The notes below the pieces were generated by a model. That model worked only from the letters and a program-made list of their open reading frames with translations. It was not told where the DNA came from and searched no databases. A DNA stretch of 64,000 bases from Streptomyces fulvoviolaceus (lineage in GTDB: Bacteria; Actinomycetota; Actinomycetes; Streptomycetales; Streptomycetaceae): NCBI RefSeq assembly GCF_000718165.1, contig NZ_JOEY01000050.1:35498-99497 (forward strand). Direction: 5' to 3'. The position numbers and the translations under genes are program-made. Shown one piece after another: positions 15,026 to 22,614 of this stretch (position 1 is its first letter; each line of letters starts with the position of its first letter).

Positions 15026-17140
15026 CTAGAAAAGGCCCTTGTAACCCTTCCAGCCCGTCTCGATCTTCACCCGCGCCGCGAACGACCCCTTGCCGGTACC
15101 GGTGTTGCGGTACAGGTTGCCCGCGGTGTCCCGCGCGACCAGGTCGTTCCTGCCGTCGCCGGTGATGTCCCCGACTCCGACGATCGCGTTGTACGAGGCC
15201 CCCCAGTCGGAGAAGACCTTCACCCGCTCCTTCACCTGGCCGGTCCCGGTGCCGTCGTAGCGCCACAGCGTCCCGGCCTTGTCGAGCGCCAGCACATCGC
15301 CGAAGCCGTCGCCGTTCAGGTCGCCGGCACCGACGATCTTCTTGTACGTCGACCAAGTGCGGATCTTGACGCCCGCCTTCAGCTTCCCGGCACCGTCGTT
15401 GGCGAACAGGTAGATGTCACCGGTCGAGGCCTTGCGGGCCAGCAGATCGGTACGGCCGTCGCCGGTGAGGTCGCCGGGGGCGGTGAGCACGTTGTACGCG
15501 TTCCAGCCGGTGCCGAGCGAGGTGTGGCTGCTCGACGGGGCGTACGGCGTCCCGCACTTGCCGGCGTAGCGGCGCAGCTCGCCGTTCGGCATCCGGATCA
15601 GCATCTCGGCGCACCGGTCCGAGCCCATGTCGCCGAACGGCACGGCGACCGTCCCGGAGGGCCAGCCGGACGCGCTCTGCTTGAAGTCGAACGCGCCCTT
15701 GCCCTTGGTGTACTGCAGGGTCAGGCCGCCGGCGGAGTTGAGGGTGACGAGCTCGCCGTAGCTGTAGTAGCCCTGGTCGTGGTGGCCCTGGCGGCCGCCG
15801 TCGAGCGAGAGGGCACCGCTCGTCGTGTACGTGCCCGAGCCCTCTGCCGCGGTGGCGGTCAGCGTCCAGGTCTTCGGGCCGTTGTACGCGTACGTGCCCG
15901 AGTCCGTCTTCCCGTCCCAGGACAGGTCGATCGCCGTGCCGCTGCCCGTGATGGTGCGGTCGGTGCGGCCCTGGGCGTCCTTCACGGTGAAGGTCCAGTC
16001 GGCGGGCTTGTTCAGCTGCCAGTAGCTGTTCCAGGTGGTGCCGGCGCCGGTGCGGCCCTTGGCGTCGAGGGTGTCGTCGTCCAGGTCCGACTCGATCTTC
16101 GCCAGCGACTGCGTCGGCACCCCGCTCTGCACGACCTGGATCGCGTTGTCCGTACCGACGTACGCGATGTCGCCGCCGAACTTGTCCACCGTCCAGGTCA
16201 GCCGCCGCTGGTCGGCGGTGTTCCCGGCGGGCAGGTCGGCGATCTCGCGCGCGGCGGCGGCCGTACCGCTGTGGAAGTCCGTCAGCATCAGCTTCCCGGC
16301 GGTGCGGTCGTGCTGGACGAGGTAGCCGTCGCCGACGAGTGCGGGGCCGGAGGGAACGGTGACGTTCTTCTTCGCCGTACGGTCGTACACGCCCGCGGCG
16401 CCCGTCGGCCCGCAGTTCCAGTAGAGCCAACGGCCCACGGTCTGAAGCTCCTTGACCGTGCAGGGAGCGCCGGTGGAGACGGTCGTGACCGTCTTCTTCG
16501 CCTCCAGGTCGTACGCGCTGACGACCCCGTTGCCCGTGCCCGGCTTCCACAGCAACGAACCCCACACGGAGGCGGCGGTGATGGAGCGGGTCAGCCGCAC
16601 GTCCTGGGAGCGGTACTCCTGGACGGAGTCGACGTACTGCTTGCCGGTCGAGTCCGCGTCGTAGACGAAGTACCGGCCGGTGACGTCCACGAACCGGCCG
16701 CCGGTGACGGCGGGTTCGTCCGCCGAGTGGTAGTTGTTGGGGCCCACCCAGACCTGCGCGTACTCCTTGTCGTCGTCGACGAAGAAGTAGCCGACGTTGC
16801 CGTTTCCGGCGCCCCGCAGCGGCACGCAGGAGCCTGCGTCGCACGCCACGCGCTGCACGTGGTCGCCGTCCGCGAAGGTGTCCGCGTAGCCGCGTGAAGT
16901 CGCCTCGCCCACTGTGGTGCCGTCCGGGGCGACCGAGCGGTTGCGGACGAACTGGGCACCGCTCGGGGCGGTCTCCACCGCGGTGAGCACACCGCCCGCG
17001 TAGTCCAGGCCGTACACGCCGCTGGTCTGCAGGGGCATGGGTGCGGTGTCCGCGGCCGCCGGGCCCGCGGTGGTCAGCGAGCCGGCGCCCAGGGCGGCCA
17101 GGCTGACGAGAGTGAGAGCGATCCGGGCATGCCGGGTCAA
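15026..17140 (-). CDS. secreted FG-GAP/VCBS repeat protein
   Basis: The 704-residue exported protein starts at a TTG behind GGGGAGGG (17140). Its signal peptide runs TRHARIALTLVSLAALGAG and ends at AAA before DTAP. The middle holds a FlgD-like Ig domain (WDGKTDSGTYAYNGPKTWTL). The C-terminus has three FG-GAP/VCBS repeats, each with a calcium-type loop: GDLTGDGRTDLL, GDLNGDGFGDVL and GDITGDGRNDLV. Such beta-propeller proteins are extracellular; the ligand or enzyme role is unknown. A single gene, ending 48 nt from the permease start. Confidence 0.85.
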   Translation of the reverse strand: MTRHARIALTLVSLAALGAGSLTTAGPAAADTAPMPLQTSGVYGLDYAGGVLTAVETAPSGAQFVRNRSVAPDGTTVGEATSRGYADTFADGDHVQRVACDAGSCVPLRGAGNGNVGYFFVDDDKEYAQVWVGPNNYHSADEPAVTGGRFVDVTGRYFVYDADSTGKQYVDSVQEYRSQDVRLTRSITAASVWGSLLWKPGTGNGVVSAYDLEAKKTVTTVSTGAPCTVKELQTVGRWLYWNCGPTGAAGVYDRTAKKNVTVPSGPALVGDGYLVQHDRTAGKLMLTDFHSGTAAAAREIADLPAGNTADQRRLTWTVDKFGGDIAYVGTDNAIQVVQSGVPTQSLAKIESDLDDDTLDAKGRTGAGTTWNSYWQLNKPADWTFTVKDAQGRTDRTITGSGTAIDLSWDGKTDSGTYAYNGPKTWTLTATAAEGSGTYTTSGALSLDGGRQGHHDQGYYSYGELVTLNSAGGLTLQYTKGKGAFDFKQSASGWPSGTVAVPFGDMGSDRCAEMLIRMPNGELRRYAGKCGTPYAPSSSHTSLGTGWNAYNVLTAPGDLTGDGRTDLLARKASTGDIYLFANDGAGKLKAGVKIRTWSTYKKIVGAGDLNGDGFGDVLALDKAGTLWRYDGTGTGQVKERVKVFSDWGASYNAIVGVGDITGDGRNDLVARDTAGNLYRNTGTGKGSFAARVKIETGWKGYKGLF

Positions 17141-17302
17141 GGGTCCCTCCCCAGGGAAAGTCAGAAGAGGCGCGGCGACAGGCCCAGTCGAAGTCGATCC
17201 CCCTCGGCCACACTTCGCCACGCAAGCGAAGCGATGTTAACAACCGTCACACCGGTTCCGGTAGCGAGTTGGCGGCACTTGGCGGCACTCGGTGGCACAG
17301 AG

Positions 17303-17336
17303 AAGGGCCCGTACGACCGAAGTCGTACGGGCCCTT
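17303..17336. terminator. intrinsic terminator, 15-bp stem
   Basis: AAGGGCCCGTACGAC (17303-17317) pairs perfectly with 17322-17336 around a CGAA tetraloop. It lies 20 nt beyond the stop of the DEAD-box helicase gene (minus strand), which it most likely terminates. It also shields the FG-GAP gene promoter. Confidence 0.85.
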
Positions 17337-17356
17337 CAAAAGCAGGTCAGTCAGTG

Positions 17357-19534
17357 TCAGCCGTTGCGCTTCCAGCGCGGCTTGTCGTCGCGGCGGCCGA
17401 AGGAACCGGTGCCGGTGCCCGTGCTACCACCGCGGTGGTCGTCACGACGGCCCTGCGGGCGGTCGTGGCCGCCGGCGCGGAAGCCCGGGCGGTCGCTCTG
17501 GCGGTCGCGGTTGAACGGACGGTCGCTGCCACGGTGGCCGGACGGACGGTCGTCGCGGCGGAAGCCGCCACGGTCGTTGTCACGGTTGAAGCCACCCGAC
17601 GGACGGTCGTCGCGACGGTCGAACGAACGGCCACCACGGTCACCACCATCGCGGCGGTCATCGCGGTTGAAGCCACCCGACGGACGGTCGTCACGGCGGT
17701 CGAACGAACGGCCACCACGGTCACCACCATCGCGGCGGTCGTCCCGGCGGAAACCACCCGACGGACGGTCGTCGCGACGGAAGCCGCCACGGTCGTTGTC
17801 ACGGTTGAAGCCACCCGACGGACGGTCGTCACGACGGTCGAACGAACGGCCACCACGGTCACCACCATCGCGGCGGTCGTCCCGGCGGAAACCACCCGAC
17901 GGACGGTCGTCACGGCGGAAGCCGCCACGGTCGCCATCACGACGGTCATCGCGACGGAAACCACCCGACGGACGGTCGTCGCGACGGTCCCGGCGCTCGT
18001 AGTTGCCCCGCTCGTCGCGCTGCTGACGCGGACGCTCGTACGAAGAGGACTCCTCGCGCACCGGCGCCTCGGCGACGGACTGCTCCGCCATCGCGGCCTC
18101 CACGACGGCGGCGGCCTCGGCCACCGCGGTCTCCGGGTCGTCGCCCCGCTCGCGCGCGGCACGCGCGACCAGACGGTCGGCCTCCTCGCGGAGCTCGGTC
18201 GCGCGCCGGGTGGCCCGCTCCAGGTCCTTCGTGAGCTGAGCGACATCACGCTCGGCCTGCTGCGCGGCGTCGCCCGCAGACTGGGCCTGGACCTCGGTCA
18301 TCGAACGGGCGCCGGTGATCTCGGCGACCTCGGGCTCGAAGGCCGTACCGGAGTTGATGATGTGACGCCCGGCGTCGACGCCCGCGTCCTCCATCAGCCG
18401 GAAGATCTGGCGGCGCTGGTGCGGCAGCGAGAGGGAGACGACCGTGCCGGTGCGACCGGCGCGAGCCGTACGGCCGGCGCGGTGCAGGTAGTCCTTGTGG
18501 TCGCCGGCCGGGTCCACGTTCAGGACCAGGTCGATGCCGTCGACGTGGATACCGCGGGCGGCCACGTCGGTCGCGACGAGCGCGTTGACGTAGCCCTTCT
18601 TGAAGTCCTCCAGCACGCGGGTACGCGCGCCCTGCGTCATACCGCCGTGCAGCGCGTCGGCCTTCACACCGGCGTCACAGAGCTGCTCGGCGATACGGTC
18701 GGCGCCCAGCTGGGTGCGGACGAAGATGATCGTGCGGCCCTTGCGGGAGGCGATCGCGGCGGTGACCGGCGCCTTGTCCTTGGGCTTCACGATCAGGATG
18801 TGGTGCGACATGGTCGTGACGTTGCCCTGGGCGCTGTCGACCTCGTGCGTGACCGGGTTGCTCAGGTAGCGCTTGACCAGCGTGGAGATCTCGTTCTCCA
18901 TGGTGGCCGAGAACAGCATGCGCTGGCCGCCACCGGGGATCTGGTCGAGCAGCTCGGTGACCTCGGGCAGGAAGCCCAGGTCGGACATCTGGTCGGCCTC
19001 GTCGAGTACGGCGACCTGGACGTTCTCGAGCGAGCAGGCGCCGCGGTTGATGAGGTCGCGCAGGCGGCCCGGGGTGGCGACGAGGACGTCGACGCCGCGC
19101 TCCAGGGCGTACATCTGGTTGCTCATGGACGTACCGCCGCAGACGACCTTCATCTTCAGGCCGAGTACGTCGCCGTACGGCTGAAGCGCGTCCGCGACCT
19201 GCATCGCGAGCTCACGCGTCGGCGTGAGGATGATGCCGCGGGGCTTCTTCTTGTCGGTGTGGCCGCCGGACAGCGATGCCAGCAGCGGCAGACCGAAGGA
19301 GAGGGTCTTGCCGGAGCCGGTGCGGCCACGGCCGAGGATGTCCTTGCCGGCCAGGGCGTCCGGGATGGTCGCGGCTTGGATCGGGAAGGGGGCGGTCACA
19401 CCGTTCTGCGCGAGCTTGCGCACGACGCCCTCGGGGAGACCGAGGTCCGCGAAGGTGACCGTGGGGGTCTCCTCGACGGGCTCGTTCTCGCCGTTCTCGG
19501 GCACGACGATGTGATCAGTACTGGAAATGGACAT
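17357..19534 (-). CDS. DEAD-box ATP-dependent RNA helicase
   Basis: The 725-residue helicase has the full motif set: FPIQAATIPDAL (Q motif), GRTGSGKT (motif I), PTRELA (Ia), LDEAD (II), FSAT (III), ARGIHVDGIDLV (V) and HRAGRTARAG (VI). After residue 430 a coiled, Ala/Glu-rich linker follows. The last 170 or so residues are Arg/Asp/Gly/Phe-rich repeats that should be disordered and bind RNA. The family acts in ribosome assembly, RNA turnover and cold adaptation. The ATG at 19534 is chosen since the upstream extension is unlike the family. Confidence 0.95.
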   Translation of the reverse strand: MSISSTDHIVVPENGENEPVEETPTVTFADLGLPEGVVRKLAQNGVTAPFPIQAATIPDALAGKDILGRGRTGSGKTLSFGLPLLASLSGGHTDKKKPRGIILTPTRELAMQVADALQPYGDVLGLKMKVVCGGTSMSNQMYALERGVDVLVATPGRLRDLINRGACSLENVQVAVLDEADQMSDLGFLPEVTELLDQIPGGGQRMLFSATMENEISTLVKRYLSNPVTHEVDSAQGNVTTMSHHILIVKPKDKAPVTAAIASRKGRTIIFVRTQLGADRIAEQLCDAGVKADALHGGMTQGARTRVLEDFKKGYVNALVATDVAARGIHVDGIDLVLNVDPAGDHKDYLHRAGRTARAGRTGTVVSLSLPHQRRQIFRLMEDAGVDAGRHIINSGTAFEPEVAEITGARSMTEVQAQSAGDAAQQAERDVAQLTKDLERATRRATELREEADRLVARAARERGDDPETAVAEAAAVVEAAMAEQSVAEAPVREESSSYERPRQQRDERGNYERRDRRDDRPSGGFRRDDRRDGDRGGFRRDDRPSGGFRRDDRRDGGDRGGRSFDRRDDRPSGGFNRDNDRGGFRRDDRPSGGFRRDDRRDGGDRGGRSFDRRDDRPSGGFNRDDRRDGGDRGGRSFDRRDDRPSGGFNRDNDRGGFRRDDRPSGHRGSDRPFNRDRQSDRPGFRAGGHDRPQGRRDDHRGGSTGTGTGSFGRRDDKPRWKRNG
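17560..17995 (-). repeat. in-frame tandem repeats of the helicase C-terminus
   Basis: This DNA is built from recurring units encoding DDRPSGGF-(R/N)RD... and GGDRGGRSFDRRDDRPSGG. Several blocks of 60-100 bp are almost identical, so unit number should vary between strains by recombination or slippage. The reading frame is kept throughout. Confidence 0.8.
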
Positions 19535-19792
19535 GCGTATGCGAAACCTTCCGGAGTCTCGTCGGCACGCGCCCGTCAACTCCGTGATTCGCAATACGAC
19601 CGCCTCTATGCGGTCAGCCACGGTAAGGGGAGAGAACGCGCCACACGGCGCGCTTCTGCTTTGGCGCCGGGCAAATGATCAAACGATCTATAACCATACG
19701 CACCCACCACCCATGAAGGCAAACCAAACCCCATGGACGTAGGGCACATCACACTCCTACGGCGACGACGGCACCGATGGCCACGTCGGCAC

Positions 19793-20305
19793 CTACACCG
19801 GTGACCCCGCCGTCGGCGCCGGCTCCCGCCCGTCCAGCTGGGCTCCCGTGTCCTCCGAGGACGACGGCTGGGGCACCGAGGGCTCGGGCGTGGGCGAGGC
19901 GGGCGGCTCGCTCGGGGTCGGCTCCGGGTCGGGCGTCCGCGTGGGGGTGGGCTGCGCCTTGGTCGGCGTCGGCGCCCCCGGCTTCTCGGTCTTCCCGGGC
20001 CTGCCCCCGGCCGAGGCCGACGCGCTCGCCGCCGCGGACGCGGACGCCGAGGGCGACGCCGACTCGTCCTCGCCCTTCTTGTGCTTGCCCTTCCCGTGCT
20101 TCCCGTCCTCCCCCGCCGCCCCGAAGCCGCCACCGCCCGGGAGCGCCGACCCGCCGTCCGGTGCCTCGCCACCGCGCTGCCCGGCGGAGTGCGAGGGCTT
20201 GGCACCCCCTCCTCCGTCGTCCTCGCCCACGCTCATACAGCCGGCGGCAGCGGCGACGGCCATGACGGTGGCGGCCAGACGAACGGGTACGTACAAGGGG
20301 CGCAC
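19793..20305 (-). CDS. lipoprotein with Ser/Ala/Pro-rich linker
   Basis: The 170-residue protein starts at GTG (20305), 6 nt after GGAGGT. The signal VRPLYVPVRLAATVMAVAAAAGC ends in a lipobox AAGC, so it is lipid-anchored outside the membrane. The rest is low-complexity: a Gly-rich part, a Lys/His patch (GKHGKGKHKKGEDE), Ser-Ala repeats and a Pro/Thr/Glu tail. No folded domain is visible; it may be a cell-wall spacer protein. It lies 77 nt downstream of the zincin gene on the same strand. Confidence 0.65.
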   Translation of the reverse strand: MRPLYVPVRLAATVMAVAAAAGCMSVGEDDGGGGAKPSHSAGQRGGEAPDGGSALPGGGGFGAAGEDGKHGKGKHKKGEDESASPSASASAAASASASAGGRPGKTEKPGAPTPTKAQPTPTRTPDPEPTPSEPPASPTPEPSVPQPSSSEDTGAQLDGREPAPTAGSPV

Positions 20306-20382
20306 GGGGCCACCTCCGATGGGCGGGGTGAAGGAGTCAACCTCCCCAACTCCCGCCGCCCACAAGAGGACACGCGAAGTGC

Positions 20383-20733
20383 TCAGCCGTACCCGAGGGC
20401 ATGCAGCCGCGCGTCGTCGATCCCGAAGTGATGGGCGATCTCGTGCACCACGGTGACCTCGGTCTCCGCGACCACGTCCTCCCGGTTGTCGCACATCCGC
20501 AGCGTCGGATTCCGGTAGATGGTGATCCGGTCGGGGAGCACACCCGCGTACCACTCGCCCCGGTCGGTCAGCGGCGTCCCCTCGTACAACCCGAGCAGCT
20601 CGGGATCGTCCGTCGGGGGATCGTCCTCGACGAACACCGCGACGTTGTCCATCAGCCGCGTCAACTCCGGCGGAATCCGGTCCAGCGCCTCGGCGACCAG
20701 TTCCTCGAACTCCTCGCGCGTCATCTCCAGCAC
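20383..20733 (-). CDS. zincin-like metallopeptidase family protein
   Basis: The 116-residue protein has the zinc motif HEIAHHFGID (HExxH plus distal Asp/His) near residue 96, after an FEELVAEALDRIPPELTRLMDNVAVFVED N-terminus typical of the small Zincin_1 family. Its substrates are unknown. The GTG at 20733 and an in-frame ATG at 20724 (MTREEF) are both possible starts. It may be co-transcribed with the lipoprotein gene downstream. Confidence 0.88.
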   Translation of the reverse strand: MLEMTREEFEELVAEALDRIPPELTRLMDNVAVFVEDDPPTDDPELLGLYEGTPLTDRGEWYAGVLPDRITIYRNPTLRMCDNREDVVAETEVTVVHEIAHHFGIDDARLHALGYG

Positions 20734-20753
20734 ACGCCCATTGTCCGTTACCC

Positions 20754-20847
20754 AGGGCCTGCCCGGCGGATCATGTCGGCGTCGCGGGGTCGGCTCGGCC
20801 AGGAAGCACCCTCTCTCGCAGCCGACCTGATCCGCCGGACAGGCCCT
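20754..20847. mobile_element. MITE-like palindromic element (94 bp)
   Basis: The 20-nt ends (20754-20773 and 20828-20847) are inverted repeats with one mismatch, ending in AGGGCCTG..GGATCA. The same terminal sequence bounds the 187-bp element at 39213-39399. With matching TIRs, small size and no coding capacity, it resembles a miniature inverted-repeat element. No target duplication is certain. Confidence 0.6.
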
Positions 20848-20911
20848 ACGCCCGTACGAGAGTCATCAGCGCGCTCGCATATCCACGCGCGGACTTGGGC
20901 ATACGGGACCA

Positions 20912-22471
20912 ATGGCCCGCGTCCCCGTCGTAGCCCGGAACATCCTGAACGTGATCCGGAGGCCCCCGCGCGCCCTGGCCCGCCACTACCGCACCCGCCA
21001 CCCGCTCCCGTCCCTCGAACTGGTCCACCCCCCGCACCCCTGGTCCCGCGCCCTCGGCCTGGTCGCCGTCGTGATCCTGGGCGCCTGGCTCGGCCTGCTG
21101 ATCGTCGGCAACGTACGGGTCCCGGTCGGCCCCATGAACACCACGATGACCCTGCGCCCGTCCGTCTCCGGCGGCACGAAGATCAACGTCTCGCCGCTCG
21201 GCGCGCTCCAGCTGGACAGCCACCACGCGCCCGTCCGCCTCGACGTCAACGTCGACCAGCTCGACCCGGAGCGCTCCCAGGCCCTGGTCGACCACCCCGA
21301 GCGTCTCTCCGGCCTCCAGGACGAGGTCGCGAAGGACGTCGAACACGGCACGATGGACCTGGCCGTCCGCTCCTGCGTCGCCGTGGTCTCCGGAGCCACC
21401 GCGCTCGGCCTCGCGGTCTACCGCCGCCCCCGCCGCGCCCTCGCGGCCGGTGGTCTGGCCCTGACCCTCCTCGCCGCCTCGGGCGGCACGGCGTACGCCA
21501 CCTGGAACCCCGAGTCGGTCCTCGAGCCGAAGTTCTCCGGCCTGCTCTCCTCCGCCCCGTCCCTGGTCGGCAACGCCCGCAGCATCGTCACCGAATTCGA
21601 CGTCTACCAGAAGGAGTTGGCGCGCCTGGTGACGAACGTGACGAAGCTGTACGACGTCACCTCCACGCTCCCCGCCTACCAGCCGGACCCGACCACCATC
21701 CGGGTCCTGCACGTCTCGGACATCCACCTCAACCCGGCGAGCTGGAAGATCATCGCGTCGCTGGTGGAGCAGTACAAGGTGAACGTGATCGTCGACTCCG
21801 GCGACACCATGGACCACGGCTCGGCCGCGGAGAACAGCTTCCTGGACCCGATCCCGAACCTCGGCGCGCCCTACGTCTGGGTCCGCGGCAACCATGACTC
21901 CCTCACCACCCAGCGGTACCTGGCAGGCCTCAAGAACGTCCACGTCCTGGACGAGGGCGACGCCCAGACGGTCGCCGGCCTGCGCTTCGCCGGCATCGGC
22001 GACCCCCAGTTCACCCCCGACCGCACGAACCAGCCGGGAGCCGAGGAGTCCCAGGAGGTGGCCGGCCTCCGCCTGGCCCGCGCCCTGCGCGCCCAGACGA
22101 CCGCGGGCACCTCCGTCGACATCGCCGTCGCCCACGAACCGTCGGCGGCCCGCCAGGTCGACGGCGACGTCCCCCTGGTCCTGGCCGGCCACCTCCACCA
22201 CCAGGAGATGGAGATCCTGAAGCGGGGCACCCGTCTGCGCATCGAGGGCTCGACCGGCGGCAGCGGTCTGCGCGCGGTGGAGGGCAAGTACCCCGACCCC
22301 ATCGAGGCCTCGATCCTCTACATGGACCGCGACACCCGCCGCCTCCAGGCCTGGGACGAGATCAAACTCGGCGGCCTGGGCCTGACGACGGCGGAGGTCA
22401 GCCGGCACCTCCCGGAGGAGAACCAGCCGGGGGCCACTCAGACCCCGAGCCCGAGCGGGTCCGCCCCCTAG
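20912..22471 (+). CDS. membrane-anchored metallophosphoesterase
   Basis: The 519-residue protein has an N-terminal membrane part (helices near residues 46-66, 155-175 and 180-200). Then comes a calcineurin-like phosphoesterase domain with all metal motifs: HVSDIHLNP, DSGDTMDH, GNHDS, AHEP and GHLHHQ (about residues 270-440). Hydrolysis of a phosphoester, perhaps lipid-linked, on the outer side of the membrane is likely; the substrate is unknown. The tail is Pro/Ser-rich. A single gene between a MITE-like element and tRNA-Glu. Confidence 0.88.
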   Translation: MARVPVVARNILNVIRRPPRALARHYRTRHPLPSLELVHPPHPWSRALGLVAVVILGAWLGLLIVGNVRVPVGPMNTTMTLRPSVSGGTKINVSPLGALQLDSHHAPVRLDVNVDQLDPERSQALVDHPERLSGLQDEVAKDVEHGTMDLAVRSCVAVVSGATALGLAVYRRPRRALAAGGLALTLLAASGGTAYATWNPESVLEPKFSGLLSSAPSLVGNARSIVTEFDVYQKELARLVTNVTKLYDVTSTLPAYQPDPTTIRVLHVSDIHLNPASWKIIASLVEQYKVNVIVDSGDTMDHGSAAENSFLDPIPNLGAPYVWVRGNHDSLTTQRYLAGLKNVHVLDEGDAQTVAGLRFAGIGDPQFTPDRTNQPGAEESQEVAGLRLARALRAQTTAGTSVDIAVAHEPSAARQVDGDVPLVLAGHLHHQEMEILKRGTRLRIEGSTGGSGLRAVEGKYPDPIEASILYMDRDTRRLQAWDEIKLGGLGLTTAEVSRHLPEENQPGATQTPSPSGSAP

Positions 22472-22539
22472 GGCGGCGTGGACTGCGACTATTCGGTTTG
22501 GTCCCGGCCCGAACGCCGTAGTACAGTCGCGCCGTACCG

Positions 22540-22612
22540 GCCCTCATCGTCTAGCGGCCTAGGACGCCGCCCTTTCAAGGCGGTAGCACGGGTTCGAATC
22601 CCGTTGGGGGTA
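22540..22612 (+). tRNA. tRNA-Glu (anticodon TTC)
   Basis: The 73-nt cloverleaf has acceptor GCCCTCA/TGGGGGT, D-arm TCGTCTAGCGGCCTAGGAC, anticodon loop CTTTCAA with TTC, and T-arm GGGTTCGAATCCC. CCA is not encoded. The stop codon of the convergent POT transporter gene lies only 2 nt beyond its 3' end. Confidence 0.97.
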
Positions 22613-22614
22613 CT

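Noticed and set aside
13391..16897. A 1,168-codon plus-strand frame over the permease and FG-GAP genes
   Set aside because: It shows only GC-rich antisense composition. The minus strand has clear transmembrane and FG-GAP signatures.
17129..19678. An 849-codon plus-strand frame over the DEAD-box gene
   Set aside because: It is the antisense of a helicase with all motifs in the minus strand; its Thr/Val repeats simply mirror the RGG-like tail.
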